Source: Phenylobacterium sp.
GTDB lineage: Bacteria; Pseudomonadota; Alphaproteobacteria; Caulobacterales; Caulobacteraceae
DNA: 64,000 nucleotides
Direction: 5' to 3'
Assembly (NCBI RefSeq): GCF_030693405.1
Contig: NZ_JAUYAW010000046.1
Location: 45,067 to 109,066 of the forward strand
Shown in pieces: positions 1 through 9,127 of this stretch. The notes under the pieces are model-generated. The model was given only the letters and a program-made list of their open reading frames with translations. It was not told the DNA's origin and did no database searches. The position numbers and the translations under genes were made by a program. Numbering within the stretch: the stretch's first letter is position 1; the number at the start of each line of letters is the position of its first letter.

Positions 1-420
1 GGCCCTGGCCGTTTCGCCAAGGCCTCCGAACGGGTGCGGGAGGTCGCGCCCCTGCGCCTGGACCTGTCCTTCTGCATCTGGGAGGGCGAGCGGCTGGTGG
101 GGGTGGTGCGTCAGTCCGAGATCGCCGTGGGCGGCCGCAGGCTGATCTTCCTCGGTCCCCTGGCGGTGGACGCCGCCGCCCGTCGCCTGGGAGCCGGCGC
201 CCGGCTGGTGGAGGTCGCCTCTGCAGCGGCTGAGGCGGCTGGCTATGGCGAGGTCCTGCTGGTGGGCGATCCGCCCTTTTTCGGACGGCTGGGCTTTTCC
301 GCCGAGGCCACCGGCCAGATTGTGATGCCTGGCCCTGTCGATCCCCGCCGCCTGCTGCTCAAGCGGCTGGGTCAGTCTGGTGGAACCAACATCCTGCAGG
401 GCGCCGTAACGGCGCCTTGA
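1..420 (+). CDS. GNAT family N-acetyltransferase (5' end cut by window)
   Basis: Probably transfers an acetyl group from acetyl-CoA to an unidentified small substrate. The frame is open from base 1, so the start codon lies outside the window and 139 residues are visible. The acetyl-CoA pyrophosphate-binding loop is recognisable as RRLGAGARLVE, preceded by the typical LGPLAVD strand. A GDPPFFGRLGF segment near the end matches the GDP-x-FY-x-R-x-GF motif of YhbS-like GNAT proteins. A methionine-type start at base 34 exists, but the in-frame residues before it (GPGRFAKAS) look like real GNAT sequence. Substrate cannot be inferred. Confidence 0.85.
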   Translation, partial: GPGRFAKASERVREVAPLRLDLSFCIWEGERLVGVVRQSEIAVGGRRLIFLGPLAVDAAARRLGAGARLVEVASAAAEAAGYGEVLLVGDPPFFGRLGFSAEATGQIVMPGPVDPRRLLLKRLGQSGGTNILQGAVTAP

Positions 421-451
421 GGCGCCCCGCGCACGCGCCTACCTTCTGGCG

Positions 452-1030
452 ATGACAGAGCTCGACTCCAAACCCGGTCTGGACGGGGTGATCGCTGCGG
501 CCAAGCAGGCGCCCGGCCGCGGACTGCCCCCGGTGCACCTGTGGAACCCCGCCCATTCCGGCGAAATCGACATCGTCATCACCGCCGATGGCCGCTGGGT
601 CCATGAAGGGGCGACCATAAATCGCGCCCCCCTGGTGCGCCTGTTCTCCACCGTCCTGCGCCGCGACCCGGACGGCTACTGGCTGGTGACGCCGGTGGAG
701 AAGATGAAGATCACCGTCGAAGACGCCCCCTTCATCGCCACCGCCCTGGACGCCGGCGCCGACGCCGAGGGCCGTCCGGTCCTGCGCTTCAACACCAATG
801 TGGGCGACGAGGTCGAGGCGGGACCAGAGCACCTGATCCGGGTGGAGATCGACCCGGCCACCGACGAGCCGCGTCCATATCTGCATGTCCGCCGCGGGCT
901 GGAGGCCCTGATCAGTCGGCCGGTCTTCTATGAGCTGGTGGAGATGGCCCAGGAGCGGGACGGGACCCTGGGGGTCGAGTCGGGCGGGACGTGGTTCGCC
1001 ATCGGGCCTGTGGAGGCGCCGGTCTCGTGA
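452..1030 (+). CDS. DUF1285 domain protein
   Basis: A 192-residue cytoplasmic protein that I recognise as the DUF1285 family, whose function is not established. The N-terminal half carries the family-like segment LPPVHLWNPAHSGEIDIVI followed by a strand-rich region (ADGRWVHEG, then WLVTPVEKMKI). No signal peptide or membrane helix is visible. It begins 31 bases after the GNAT gene. Its stop codon overlaps the next gene in a GTGA arrangement, which points to translational coupling with the Nudix hydrolase. Family assignment is by recognition of sequence style, not by a search. Confidence 0.8.
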   Translation: MTELDSKPGLDGVIAAAKQAPGRGLPPVHLWNPAHSGEIDIVITADGRWVHEGATINRAPLVRLFSTVLRRDPDGYWLVTPVEKMKITVEDAPFIATALDAGADAEGRPVLRFNTNVGDEVEAGPEHLIRVEIDPATDEPRPYLHVRRGLEALISRPVFYELVEMAQERDGTLGVESGGTWFAIGPVEAPVS

Positions 1031-1671
1031 GTCCCAACGCGCCGATGACGGCCTTGCGCGAATGGATCACCCAGCGCCTGGATCCCCTTGAAGACCGCGA
1101 GCCCGCTGATGGTCTTGTGGAATCCGACTTCGGACCGCGAACCGCCGATCTTGCCGCCGAGCCTGCCCCCCTGACCCCAGCGGCTGTGCTGGTGGGGCTG
1201 GTGGAGCGCGAGCATGGCTATTCGGTGCTGCTGACGCGGCGGGCCGACACATTGCGCCGTCACACCGGTCAGATCGCCTTTCCCGGTGGCCGCCGTGATC
1301 CGGGCGAGACCATCTGGGAGACGGCCCTTCGGGAGACCGAGGAAGAGGTGGGCATCTCCCGCAGCCTGGTCACCCTGGGCGGGCTCTCGACCCCCTATCG
1401 GACCGGCACGGGCTTTCTGGTGACGCCGGTGGTGGGCTTCATCGCGCCGGACTTCACGCTCACGCCCAACCCCGCCGAGGTCGCCGACGTGTTCGAGACC
1501 CCGTTCGGCTTTCTCATGGATCCCACCAATCACGAGGAACATGAGCGGGAATTCGCGGGTCAGCTACGTCGGTTCTATGCCATGACTCACGAGAACAGAT
1601 TCATCTGGGGCGCCACGGCCGGCATGCTCCGGTCCCTGTACGACCGGCTATATGGAGGCGCAGTTGCTTAG
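1027..1671 (+). CDS. Nudix hydrolase, CoA pyrophosphatase type
   Basis: Predicted to cleave coenzyme A or related nucleoside diphosphate derivatives. The Nudix box is intact: G-x5-E-x7-REUxEExGU reads GRRDPGE, TIWETAL, RETEEEVGI around residues 88-110. It is preceded by the CoA-pyrophosphatase signature LLTRRADTLRRHTGQIAFPGG. I place the start at GTG 1027 (214 residues) because it gives a GTGA overlap with the upstream stop; an upstream GTG at 991 would overlap DUF1285 by 40 bases. The 3' end overlaps the next gene by 20 bases. NudL of E. coli has the same signature, but orthology is not shown. Confidence 0.88.
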   Translation: MSPNAPMTALREWITQRLDPLEDREPADGLVESDFGPRTADLAAEPAPLTPAAVLVGLVEREHGYSVLLTRRADTLRRHTGQIAFPGGRRDPGETIWETALRETEEEVGISRSLVTLGGLSTPYRTGTGFLVTPVVGFIAPDFTLTPNPAEVADVFETPFGFLMDPTNHEEHEREFAGQLRRFYAMTHENRFIWGATAGMLRSLYDRLYGGAVA

Positions 1672-1942
1672 GGTCATTCTCATCCGCTCGATCCTGATCG
1701 CGCTGCCCTTCATAATCTGGTTCGCCTGGGCTGAATGGGCCAAGCGCAATGGCCGCCCCATGGGGGCGACCCCGTGGGCCTGGCTGGCCACGGCCTCAGC
1801 TGTGCTGTTTGGCCTTTCTCTGATGTTCATGGTCGTGTTCCAATCGGACAACCGCGGCGAGGTCTATGTGCCCGCGGAAGTCACAGAGGGCGGCCGGGTC
1901 TCCCCAGGTCGCTTCCAGGAAAAGGAAACGCCCGCCCCATGA
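1652..1942 (+). CDS. Small inner-membrane protein, DUF6111-like
   Basis: A 96-residue protein with two predicted membrane helices, at about residues 7-26 (LLRVILIRSILIALPFIIWF) and 40-63. A short basic hairpin between them contains EWAKRNGRP, and the tail after residue 64 is polar. It overlaps the Nudix gene by 20 bases and the CCA-adding enzyme by an ATGA junction, so it is translated as the middle of a coupled set. I associate it with the alphaproteobacterial DUF6111 family, often found beside tRNA nucleotidyltransferase; this is from memory and no function is known. Confidence 0.75.
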   Translation: MEAQLLRVILIRSILIALPFIIWFAWAEWAKRNGRPMGATPWAWLATASAVLFGLSLMFMVVFQSDNRGEVYVPAEVTEGGRVSPGRFQEKETPAP

Positions 1943-3189
1943 GCGAGAGCCTCGGATCACGCCCCTGGTTGAATGCGCCGGCCACTGCGGCGGTGTTCGA
2001 CGCCCTGGAAGCCAAGGGCGGCGCAGGCTGCGCCCGGGTCGTCGGCGGGGCGGTGCGCAATGCGGTGATCGGCGCGCCGGTGGGCGATATCGACATCGCC
2101 ACCCAGCTCACGCCTGACGCGGTCACCGAGGCCCTGCAGGCCGCCGGCCTCAAGGCGATTCCCACCGGCGTGGAGCACGGCACGGTCACCGCGCTCGCCC
2201 ACGGCCAGACCTTCGAGATCACCACCCTGCGGCGGGACGTGGAGACCGACGGGCGGCGCGCGGTGGTGGCCTTCACCACCGATTGGACCGAAGACGCCCA
2301 GCGTCGGGACTTCACCCTCAACGCCCTCTATGCCGACCGCGACGGGACGTTGCACGATCCCCTGGGAACGGGCCTGGCCGACGCCAGGGCGCGGCGGATC
2401 GTCTTCGTCGGCGAGGCCCGCACGCGGATCGCCGAGGACTATCTGCGCATCCTGCGCTTCTTCCGCTTCCAGGCCTGGTATGGCCGGGGCGAGGCCGATC
2501 CCGAGGCCCTGGCCGCCTGCGAGGCCCTGCGCGACACCCTGGCCGACCGGCCGGGCGAGCGGGTCTCCAAGGAGCTGCTCAAGCTGCTGGCCGCCGATGA
2601 TCCGCGGGGCAGCATCCGCCAGATGGCGTCCGCCGGAATTCTCGATGTGATTCTGCCCCCTGTCGGCGATCTTCACGACTTCGGGGCCCTCGTGGAGATC
2701 GAGAGCGAGATGCTCTTCGAATGCGATCCCATCCTGCGCCTGGCCTGCCTGCTGCCGGCCGACCAGATCGGGGTCGCCCAGGCCGCTGAACGCCTTCGCC
2801 TGTCGAACGCCGAGCGCGACCGGCTGGTCGCCGCCAAGGGACAGACCCCGCGCATCACCAGCTGGATGAGCCCGCGGGAGTCCCGCCGGGCGGTCTATGC
2901 GCTCTCTGCGCCCACCTTCCATGACCGGATCAAGCTTGCCTGGGCCAAGTCCAACCGCACGGCGACAGCCGCCCAGTGGCGCGGCCTGCTGGCGCTCTGC
3001 GACAGCTGGACGCCGCCGCCCTTCCCCTTGAGCGGGGAGGAGGTGGTTTATGCCGGGGTGCCCAAGGGCCCCATGGTCGGCCAGGTGCTGCGGGAGGTGG
3101 AGGACTGGTGGGTTGACCACGACTTCCTCGAGGACAAGTTCTCGGCCATCGAGAAGCTCAAGGCGGTGGCCCAGGGCCTGGCCTACTAG
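1939..3189 (+). CDS. cca: CCA tRNA nucleotidyltransferase / poly(A) polymerase family
   Basis: Adds or repairs the 3' CCA end of tRNAs using CTP and ATP. The class II nucleotidyltransferase head is clear at residues 30-60: RVVGGAVRNAVIG followed by the catalytic DID motif (GDIDIATQLTPD). The RRD motif (RRDFTLNALY) and the ERVSKELLKLL neck helix follow. At 416 residues it has the usual bacterial length. The start is the ATG at 1939, which overlaps the previous stop (ATGA); an in-frame start at 1735 would run inside the upstream gene. Whether it adds all of CCA or only part cannot be told from sequence. Confidence 0.93.
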   Translation: MSESLGSRPWLNAPATAAVFDALEAKGGAGCARVVGGAVRNAVIGAPVGDIDIATQLTPDAVTEALQAAGLKAIPTGVEHGTVTALAHGQTFEITTLRRDVETDGRRAVVAFTTDWTEDAQRRDFTLNALYADRDGTLHDPLGTGLADARARRIVFVGEARTRIAEDYLRILRFFRFQAWYGRGEADPEALAACEALRDTLADRPGERVSKELLKLLAADDPRGSIRQMASAGILDVILPPVGDLHDFGALVEIESEMLFECDPILRLACLLPADQIGVAQAAERLRLSNAERDRLVAAKGQTPRITSWMSPRESRRAVYALSAPTFHDRIKLAWAKSNRTATAAQWRGLLALCDSWTPPPFPLSGEEVVYAGVPKGPMVGQVLREVEDWWVDHDFLEDKFSAIEKLKAVAQGLAY

Positions 3190-3195
3190 AGCCCG

Positions 3196-3909
3196 ATGAA
3201 GCTCGGCATCCTGAAGACCGGCGCGCCGCCGGCGCCGCTGGAGGCGCAGTTCGGCTCCTATCCCGACATGTTCAAGCGTCTGCTGGGGCAGGACGCCTAT
3301 GACTATGCGGTCTTCGATGTGGCGGCCGGGGAGGGGCCGGCCAGTCCTGAGGCCTGCGACGCCTATCTGGTCACCGGCTCCTCGGCCGGCGTCTATGAGG
3401 CCGACCCGTGGATCGCGGACCTGATCGCCTTCCTGCAGGCCGCCAGGGGCCGGGCGGGACTTGTCGGCGTCTGCTTCGGCCATCAGGCGATGGCCCAGGC
3501 CTTCGGCGGCCAGGTGATCAAGTCCCCGAAGGGCTGGGGTGTCGGGCTGCACGCCTACGCGCTCAGGGAGTCTGTGCCGGGCCTGACGGACCAGACGCGC
3601 CTGGCCGCGCCGGCCTCGCACCAGGATCAGGTGGTGGCTCTGCCGCCGGGCGCCCGGGTTCTCGCGGCCAGCGACTTCACGCCGTTTGGCATGCTCGCCT
3701 ATGACGACCAGCCGGCCATCTCCATTCAGCTGCATCCGGAGTTCGAGCCGGACTACGCCAAGGCCCTGATCGAGGCCCGCCGGGGCAGCCGCTATGCCGA
3801 CGAGCAGGCCGACCAGGCAGTGGCCAGTTATGCGGCGCCTGACGACCGGGCCGCCCTGGGCGCCTGGATATCGTCATTTCTCGCAACACTTCCGGCCGCC
3901 AGAGGTTAG
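3196..3909 (+). CDS. Class I glutamine amidotransferase-like protein
   Basis: A stand-alone GATase1 domain (237 residues) of the GMP-synthase-like family. The catalytic cysteine lies in the nucleophile elbow GVCFGHQAMAQAFGG, and the His/Glu pair is in LHPEFE near residue 180. These would release ammonia from glutamine or hydrolyse a related amide such as gamma-glutamyl compounds. No synthase domain is attached, so the acceptor reaction is unknown. It starts 6 bases after cca and is probably cotranscribed with it. Proteins of this kind are often mis-annotated as GMP synthase; this one lacks the ATP pyrophosphatase domain. Confidence 0.88.
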   Translation: MKLGILKTGAPPAPLEAQFGSYPDMFKRLLGQDAYDYAVFDVAAGEGPASPEACDAYLVTGSSAGVYEADPWIADLIAFLQAARGRAGLVGVCFGHQAMAQAFGGQVIKSPKGWGVGLHAYALRESVPGLTDQTRLAAPASHQDQVVALPPGARVLAASDFTPFGMLAYDDQPAISIQLHPEFEPDYAKALIEARRGSRYADEQADQAVASYAAPDDRAALGAWISSFLATLPAARG

Positions 3910-3948
3910 GTCTGTGCCCAGCCCGCTCAACAGGGAGCCTGAAAGCCC

Positions 3949-4086
3949 ATGACGTCCTTGCGGCTGATGATCGTCGCGGCCAGCGCCGCCGCCGCCCTGA
4001 TGGTGGCGGGCGTTGAGACCCAGGCGGCAAATCCTGAGCCCCTGTCGCCGGAGATCTTCGTCGCCATGCTCGACGATCTCACCTGA
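3949..4086 (+). CDS. Possible small exported peptide (45 aa)
   Basis: A short frame with a purine-rich ribosome-binding stretch (GGGAG, about 3932-3936) upstream of its ATG. The product begins MTSLRLMIVAASAAAALMVAG, a convincing Sec signal peptide, followed by about 20 polar residues ending in AMLDDLT. It lies between the amidotransferase and a convergent lipoprotein gene, in space that has no other gene. I do not recognise the peptide. It could be a small periplasmic protein or chance coding; the signal peptide and spacing favour a gene. Confidence 0.45.
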   Translation: MTSLRLMIVAASAAAALMVAGVETQAANPEPLSPEIFVAMLDDLT

Positions 4087-4096
4087 TCCGGCGCCT

Positions 4097-4705
4097 TCAG
4101 ATCGCTTGGGCGACCCACACGAAGGCGCTGAGCCGGGCGGTCTGCTCAAGCACCTCGTCCTCCGGAAGCAGGTCGTCGGGTCCTTCGAACCCAGGCAGAT
4201 CGAACACATAGCCCAGCAGCGGCGCCCCGGGCCGATGGCAGATCAGGGTGTGCGACATATCGTCCTGACCCCGGCGACACTCGGTCGATGCAAAGCCCGC
4301 GGCTTGCCAGCCGGCGCCGATCTCTTCGCCCATCGGGCCGGTCACCGGTCCGCCCCGGCCAATGATCCGCCCGACCCGTTCCGGATCGACCCCCGCCTGA
4401 AGATCGAGGATCAGGCCATCGGGTCGGCGCACGGTGATGACCTTCGCTTTGGCCTCGCCCTCGGACGCCCGTTCGACCGTGGCGCCCGGGAAGACGTCGC
4501 CGATGCTGCGGACGTTCAAACGGGTCTGGCCATTGATCTCGCCCGCGCCGGTCTCGTTGAAGGTGATCAGGATCGGCCCGACCAGGGCCGGACTTTTCGG
4601 CCGCTCGGCCGGGGCCGATGGCGCTGGCGACGGGGGTTCTGACGTCTCCTGGCCACAGCCCGCCAGGAGGAGGACGGCCGCGAAGGTACTCAACAGGGCT
4701 CGCAT
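4097..4705 (-). CDS. Lipoprotein resembling DUF1131 (YfeY-type)
   Basis: A predicted outer- or inner-membrane lipoprotein of 202 residues. The start MRALLSTF leads into a lipobox (LLLAGC, Cys at about residue 17) and then a Pro/Ala/Ser-rich linker. The folded part begins at GPILITFNETGAGEINGQT and resembles the DUF1131 family, known in E. coli as the RpoE-regulated lipoprotein YfeY; this match is from memory. Two further cysteines (TECRRG and LICHRPG) could form a disulfide. It is convergent with the small ORF at 3949 and lies downstream of hemF on the same strand after a 52-base gap. Confidence 0.75.
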   Translation of the reverse strand: MRALLSTFAAVLLLAGCGQETSEPPSPAPSAPAERPKSPALVGPILITFNETGAGEINGQTRLNVRSIGDVFPGATVERASEGEAKAKVITVRRPDGLILDLQAGVDPERVGRIIGRGGPVTGPMGEEIGAGWQAAGFASTECRRGQDDMSHTLICHRPGAPLLGYVFDLPGFEGPDDLLPEDEVLEQTARLSAFVWVAQAI

Positions 4706-4757
4706 GGCGGGACCCTCGCACAGCCAAGCCGCATAAGGCAAATCGACGCGGACCCCC

Positions 4758-5633
4758 TCAGGGCCAGCTTACCATGGGGGGCATAGACGAGAGGATCGAG
4801 GTGATGTTGCCGCCGGTCTTCAGGCCGAACATGGTGCCCCGGTCGTAGAGAAGGTTGAACTCCACATAGCGGCCTCGCCGCACCAGCTGCTCCTGCCGGT
4901 CGGCCTCGGTCCAGGGGGTGGCCATGCGGCCCCGGGCGATCGCCGGATAGACTTCGGCGAAGGCCTTGCCCACATCCTGGGTGAAGGCGAAGTCCCGCTC
5001 CCAGTCCCCGGAATTGTGGTGGTCATAGAAGATGCCGCCGATGCCCCGCGGCTCATTGCGGTGGGGCAGGAAGAAGTACTCGTCGCAACGGGCCTTGTAG
5101 GGGGCGTACCAGGCCGGGTCGTGGGCGTCGCAGGCGGCCTGCATGGCGGCGTGAAACGCCATGGCGTCAGGGTTTTCCTGGGTCCGCTGATAGTCCTGGG
5201 TGGGCGTCAGGTCCGCCCCGCCGCCGAACCAGCTCTGCCGGGTGGCCAGGAAGCGGGTGTTCATGTGCACGGCCGGGACATGCGGATTTCGCATGTGGGC
5301 GATCAGGCTGATCCCGGTTGCGGTGAAGGACGGATCTTCGTCCGCGCCGGGCATGGTCGCGGCCATTTCCGGGGTGAAGGTCCCATGCACCAGGCTGATA
5401 TGGACGCCGCATTTCTCGAAGAAGCGGCCGCCCTTCATGAAGCCCATCACCCCGCCGCCGCCGGCCGGGCGGTCCCAGGGGGTGAGCTCGAACCGGCCCG
5501 GCGCGCCCGGATAGAGGTCGGCGGGCGCCTCATCTTCCAGGGCCTCGAAGGCGGCGACGATCTGGTCGCGAAGGGAATCGAACCAGGCCCGGGCCCGGCT
5601 GTTGCGATCGGCGAGGGTGGCGGCGTCTGTCAT
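4758..5633 (-). CDS. hemF: Oxygen-dependent coproporphyrinogen III oxidase
   Basis: Converts coproporphyrinogen III to protoporphyrinogen IX with O2 in heme synthesis, in the cytoplasm. The 291-residue product shows the family hallmarks: [18 protein letters not shown] followed by ADLTP, and [19 protein letters not shown]. It ends with the [19 protein letters not shown] segment near the C terminus. Length is normal for bacterial HemF. Its ATG overlaps the stop of trmL by four bases (ATGA), so the two are translated as one unit. Heme supply fits the cytochrome bc1 operon divergently transcribed just upstream. Confidence 0.95.
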   Translation of the reverse strand: MTDAATLADRNSRARAWFDSLRDQIVAAFEALEDEAPADLYPGAPGRFELTPWDRPAGGGGVMGFMKGGRFFEKCGVHISLVHGTFTPEMAATMPGADEDPSFTATGISLIAHMRNPHVPAVHMNTRFLATRQSWFGGGADLTPTQDYQRTQENPDAMAFHAAMQAACDAHDPAWYAPYKARCDEYFFLPHRNEPRGIGGIFYDHHNSGDWERDFAFTQDVGKAFAEVYPAIARGRMATPWTEADRQEQLVRRGRYVEFNLLYDRGTMFGLKTGGNITSILSSMPPMVSWP

Positions 5634-6100
5634 GGGACAAGGGGCTTAGGGAATCCGTCGGTCTGGCGCAACGCTTCCGAAAGACCGATGGCCGCCGAAA
5701 CGGTGAGGTTGAGGGACCTGGCCTCTGGCGCAAGCGGGATCAGGAGCCGCGCCTGGGCGACCGCGTGCACCTCGTCGGGTACGCCCGAGCTCTCCCGGCC
5801 AAACAGCAGGGTGTCGCCCGGCTGGAAGGCGAAGCTGTGCAGCGGCTGGGCCCCGCGGGTGGTGAACAGCACCAGCCGACCCTCCTGGCGCTCCGGCGCG
5901 GCCATGAAGGCTTCGAAGCTCTCGCGCCTTGTCCAGCGGGCGAGGCGGCCATAATCCAGGGCTGCGCGCTTCACCGCCTTATCGGATAGCGGGAACCCGC
6001 AGGGCTCGATCACCTCGAGGTCGACATCGAGGCAGGCGGCAAGACGAAGCGCCGCGCCGACGTTTTGCGGAATGTCCGGTTGAAAAAGGGCCAAACGCAT
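5630..6100 (-). CDS. trmL: tRNA (cytidine/uridine-2'-O-)-methyltransferase, TrmL family
   Basis: A small SPOUT methyltransferase that 2'-O-methylates the wobble base of tRNA-Leu isoacceptors in characterised homologues. The 156-residue protein starts [20 protein letters not shown]. It carries the knot motifs [14 protein letters not shown] and [20 protein letters not shown], which form the SAM site. The frame is open further upstream, but ATG 6100 matches the family N terminus exactly. It overlaps hemF by ATGA and diverges from petABC across a 240-base gap. Confidence 0.9.
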   Translation of the reverse strand: MRLALFQPDIPQNVGAALRLAACLDVDLEVIEPCGFPLSDKAVKRAALDYGRLARWTRRESFEAFMAAPERQEGRLVLFTTRGAQPLHSFAFQPGDTLLFGRESSGVPDEVHAVAQARLLIPLAPEARSLNLTVSAAIGLSEALRQTDGFPKPLVP

Positions 6101-6340
6101 TCTAAGCGATCCACCGACGGAATTAGCTGGGGCGTGGGACGAATCGCGAGGCTTGTCGCCGCACATGGGCGGCTTGGCTAGTGCGACTTTTCTCTCGGCC
6201 CTATATGGGTTCCAGAGCAGGCCTGATGCAGAGCTTCTGCTAGGCCGACAGACGGGGCGTCGCGGCATTTTTCGTGAGCGTCCGAACGGGCGGCGGCTCC
6301 TTCCGGAGCAGCGGCCTCAAAACCGAAGGGTAGCTTAAAG

Positions 6341-6895
6341 GTGGCTGACACCGTCGTGGGCGAAAATCCCGATCCGCATGCCGCGGGTGAAGACCCGAAC
6401 CGGCGCGACTTCATTCACATCGCCGCAGGTGCGGCGGCCGTGGGCGCCGTGGGCGCGCTGGCCTGGCCGTTCATCGACCAGATGAACCCATCGGCCGACA
6501 CCCTGGCCCTGGCCTCGGTCGAGTTCGACCTGTCCAAGGTCGCGCTGGGCCAGCAGGTCACGATCAAGTGGCGCGGCAAGCCCCTGTTCATCCGCAAGCG
6601 CACCGAGGCGGAGATCGCCGCGGCGGTCGCCGATGACGGCGCGAACATGCCCGATCCAGAAGCCGACGAGGTTCGTCACAAGCCCGGCAAGGCCGAGTGG
6701 ATGATCCTGATCGGCGCCTGCACCCATCTGGGCTGCGTGCCGACCTTCGCCGGCGGCGACTATGGCGGCTGGTTCTGCCCCTGCCACGGCTCGCACTATG
6801 ATACGTCCGGCCGGATCCGTCGGGGTCCTGCGCCCCTCAACCTGCCGGTGCCGGAATATGAGTTCCTCTCCGACACGACTGTGAAGGTGGGCTGA
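6341..6895 (+). CDS. petA: Cytochrome bc1 complex Rieske iron-sulfur subunit
   Basis: The Rieske [2Fe-2S] protein of ubiquinol:cytochrome c oxidoreductase, which takes the first electron from ubiquinol at the periplasmic face. The N terminus has a twin-arginine motif (NRRDFIHIA) and one membrane helix, as expected for a Tat-dependent, uncleaved anchor. The cluster ligands are intact: CTHLGC and CPCHGS. I use the GTG start at 6341; a second GTG at 6356 is also possible. It is the first gene of petABC, with gaps of only 5 and 6 bases between the genes. Confidence 0.95.
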   Translation: MADTVVGENPDPHAAGEDPNRRDFIHIAAGAAAVGAVGALAWPFIDQMNPSADTLALASVEFDLSKVALGQQVTIKWRGKPLFIRKRTEAEIAAAVADDGANMPDPEADEVRHKPGKAEWMILIGACTHLGCVPTFAGGDYGGWFCPCHGSHYDTSGRIRRGPAPLNLPVPEYEFLSDTTVKVG

Positions 6896-6900
6896 GAACC

Positions 6901-8220
6901 ATGAGCGGACATTCCACTTACGAACCCAAGACTGGGATCGAGCGCTGGCTCGACACCCGCCTGCCGATCGTTCGGCTGGGCTGGGACAGCATCGTCGACT
7001 ATCCGACGCCGAAGAACCTGAACTACTGGTGGACCTTCGGGGGCATCCTGGCCGTCTGCCTGGGCATCCAGATCGTCACCGGCGTCGTGCTGGCCATGCA
7101 CTATGTGCCGCACGTGGACCACGCCTTCGCGTCGGTCGAGCGCATCATGCGCGACGTGAACTACGGCTGGCTGGTGCGCTACATGCACGCCAACGGGGCC
7201 TCGATGTTCTTCATCGCGGTCTACATCCACATGTTCCGCGGCCTCTATTACGGGTCCTACAAGGCGCCCCGCGAGGTGCTGTGGATCCTCGGCTGCATCA
7301 TCTACCTGCTGATGATGGCGACGGCCTTCATGGGCTACGTCCTGCCCTGGGGTCAGATGAGCTTCCACGGCGCGGTCGTGATCACCAACCTGTTCGGCGC
7401 CCTGCCGATCGTCGGTGAAGCCATCACCACCTGGCTTTGGGGCGGCTTCGCGGTGGATAACGCCACCCTGAACCGCTTCTTCTCGCTGCACTTCCTGCTG
7501 CCGTTCATGATCGCCGGCGTCGTGGGCCTGCACATCTGGGCCCTGCATGTGCCGGGGAACAACAACCCGACCGGCGTGAACGTTAAGTCCAAGGCCGATA
7601 CCGTGCCCTTCCACCCGTACTATACGGTGAAGGACGGCTTCGCGATCGTGCTGTTCCTGATCCTCTTCGCCACCTTCCTGTTCTTCAATCCGAACGCGCT
7701 GGGCCATGCGGACAACTACATTCCCGCCAACCCGCTGGTGACGCCGGCCCATATCGTGCCCGAATGGTACTTCCTGCCCTTCTACGCGATCCTGCGGGCG
7801 GTGCCGGACAAGCTGGGCGGCGTGATCCTGATGTTCGGCGCCATCGCGGTGCTGTTCGTCCTGCCCTGGCTCGACACCTCCAAGGTGCGGTCCATGCGCT
7901 ATCGCCCCACCGGCAAGCTCTACTTCATGATCTTCGTGGTGGCCTGCCTGGTGCTCGGCTATTGCGGCGGCCAGCTGCCCGACAATCACGTCATCCCGGG
8001 CCTGTCGACCTTCATCCTGATCGATGCGGACCTGAACAGCATGGTCTGGCTCTCGCGCCTGGCCACCCTCTACTACTTTGGCTACTTCCTGGTGATCCTG
8101 CCGCTTCTTGGGCTGACCGAGACGCCGACAGCCCAGCCGGAATCCATCTCCACGCCTGTCCTGTCCCATCCGGCGGGTATGCCGGCCGGCGCAGTCGCTG
8201 CGCCTGAAAAGAAGGGTTGA
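6901..8220 (+). CDS. petB: Cytochrome bc1 complex cytochrome b subunit
   Basis: The membrane core of complex III, binding two b hemes and both quinone sites. The 439-residue protein has about eight hydrophobic helices. Heme-ligand histidines sit in helix B ([18 protein letters not shown]) and helix D ([20 protein letters not shown]). The Qo-site motif [18 protein letters not shown] is intact. It is a full-length cytochrome b, not split into b6 and subunit IV. Position between petA and petC with 5-6 base gaps indicates a single transcript. Confidence 0.97.
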   Translation: MSGHSTYEPKTGIERWLDTRLPIVRLGWDSIVDYPTPKNLNYWWTFGGILAVCLGIQIVTGVVLAMHYVPHVDHAFASVERIMRDVNYGWLVRYMHANGASMFFIAVYIHMFRGLYYGSYKAPREVLWILGCIIYLLMMATAFMGYVLPWGQMSFHGAVVITNLFGALPIVGEAITTWLWGGFAVDNATLNRFFSLHFLLPFMIAGVVGLHIWALHVPGNNNPTGVNVKSKADTVPFHPYYTVKDGFAIVLFLILFATFLFFNPNALGHADNYIPANPLVTPAHIVPEWYFLPFYAILRAVPDKLGGVILMFGAIAVLFVLPWLDTSKVRSMRYRPTGKLYFMIFVVACLVLGYCGGQLPDNHVIPGLSTFILIDADLNSMVWLSRLATLYYFGYFLVILPLLGLTETPTAQPESISTPVLSHPAGMPAGAVAAPEKKG

Positions 8221-8226
8221 GCCCAG

Positions 8227-9069
8227 ATGCTGCGTAAAGGTATCGCTCTGGCGGCGCTTGGGCTGGCCCTTGTGGGCGGCCCGGCGCTCGCCGCCGGGGA
8301 CGCCAAGACCCCCGAGCCCGTCGACTTCAGCTTCAAGGGCCCGTTCGGCAAGTTCGACCAGGCCCAGCTGCAGCGCGGCTACAAGGTCTATCGGGAGGTC
8401 TGCGCGGCCTGCCACGGCATGGAGCTGCTCTCGTTCCGGAACCTCGGCCAGAAGGGCGGGCCCTTCTACGACCCGGACTACAGCAATCCGAACGACAATC
8501 CGTACGTGAAGACCATCGCGGCGGAGTATCAGGTCAACGACATCGACTCCGAGACCGGCGACATCATCCAGCGTCCCGGCACCTCCGCCGACGCCTTCCC
8601 GAGCCCCTATCCCAACGAGGCGGCGGCCCGGGCTGGCAATGGCGGCGCCCTGCCGCCGGATCTCTCGGTGATGGCCAAGGCCCGCAAATATGGGCCGGAC
8701 TACATCCACGCCCTGCTGGCAGGCTATCGCGAACCGCCGGCCGGCCTGACCGTGGCGCCGGGCCAGTACTACAACCCCTACATGGCCGGGGACACGACCC
8801 CGTTCTGGACGGGTGAAGGCCATGCGCCGGAGGGCGGCTTCATCGCCATGCCGCCGCAGCTGGCGCCCGACAAGGTGACCTTCGACGACGGCACGCCGTC
8901 GACCATCGACCAGCAAGCCAAGGACGTGGCCGCCTTCCTGTACTGGGCGGCTGAGCCCAAGATGGAAGAGCGCAAGGCCTTCGGGTTCGGCGCGATGATC
9001 TATCTCGTGATCTTCGCCGGCCTGCTCTATGCGAGCTACCGCCGCATCTGGCGCAACGTCGCCCACTAG
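8227..9069 (+). CDS. petC: Cytochrome bc1 complex cytochrome c1 subunit
   Basis: The periplasmic c-type heme subunit that passes electrons from the Rieske protein to cytochrome c. The 280-residue precursor has a Sec signal (LRKGIALAALGLALVGGPA, cut after ALA). Its heme-binding CAACH motif is at residues 59-63. A probable axial methionine lies in the FIAMPPQLAP segment. A C-terminal hydrophobic helix (MIYLVIFAGLLYASY) anchors it. It ends the petABC operon and is followed within about 30 bases by a strong intrinsic terminator. Confidence 0.96.
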   Translation: MLRKGIALAALGLALVGGPALAAGDAKTPEPVDFSFKGPFGKFDQAQLQRGYKVYREVCAACHGMELLSFRNLGQKGGPFYDPDYSNPNDNPYVKTIAAEYQVNDIDSETGDIIQRPGTSADAFPSPYPNEAAARAGNGGALPPDLSVMAKARKYGPDYIHALLAGYREPPAGLTVAPGQYYNPYMAGDTTPFWTGEGHAPEGGFIAMPPQLAPDKVTFDDGTPSTIDQQAKDVAAFLYWAAEPKMEERKAFGFGAMIYLVIFAGLLYASYRRIWRNVAH

Positions 9070-9095
9070 GCTGCGTCGCCAGATCTGAAATGAAG

Positions 9096-9127
9096 AACCC
9101 GCCGGGGCGACCTGGCGGGTTTTCTCT
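9096..9127 (+). terminator. Intrinsic terminator of petABC
   Basis: A perfect 8-bp inverted repeat, AACCCGCC (9096-9103) and GGCGGGTT (9114-9121), encloses a 10-base loop and is followed by TTCTCTT. It lies between petC and the convergent protease gene, so it can end petABC transcription and may also act on the opposite strand. Confidence 0.8.

Noticed and set aside
1957..3735. 592-codon open frame on the minus strand
   Set aside because: Antisense to cca and the amidotransferase; no recognisable motif.
6796..9066. 756-codon open frame on the minus strand across petBC
   Set aside because: It is antisense to petB and petC, has a His/Gln/Gly/Arg-biased composition typical of GC-rich shadows, and no domains.
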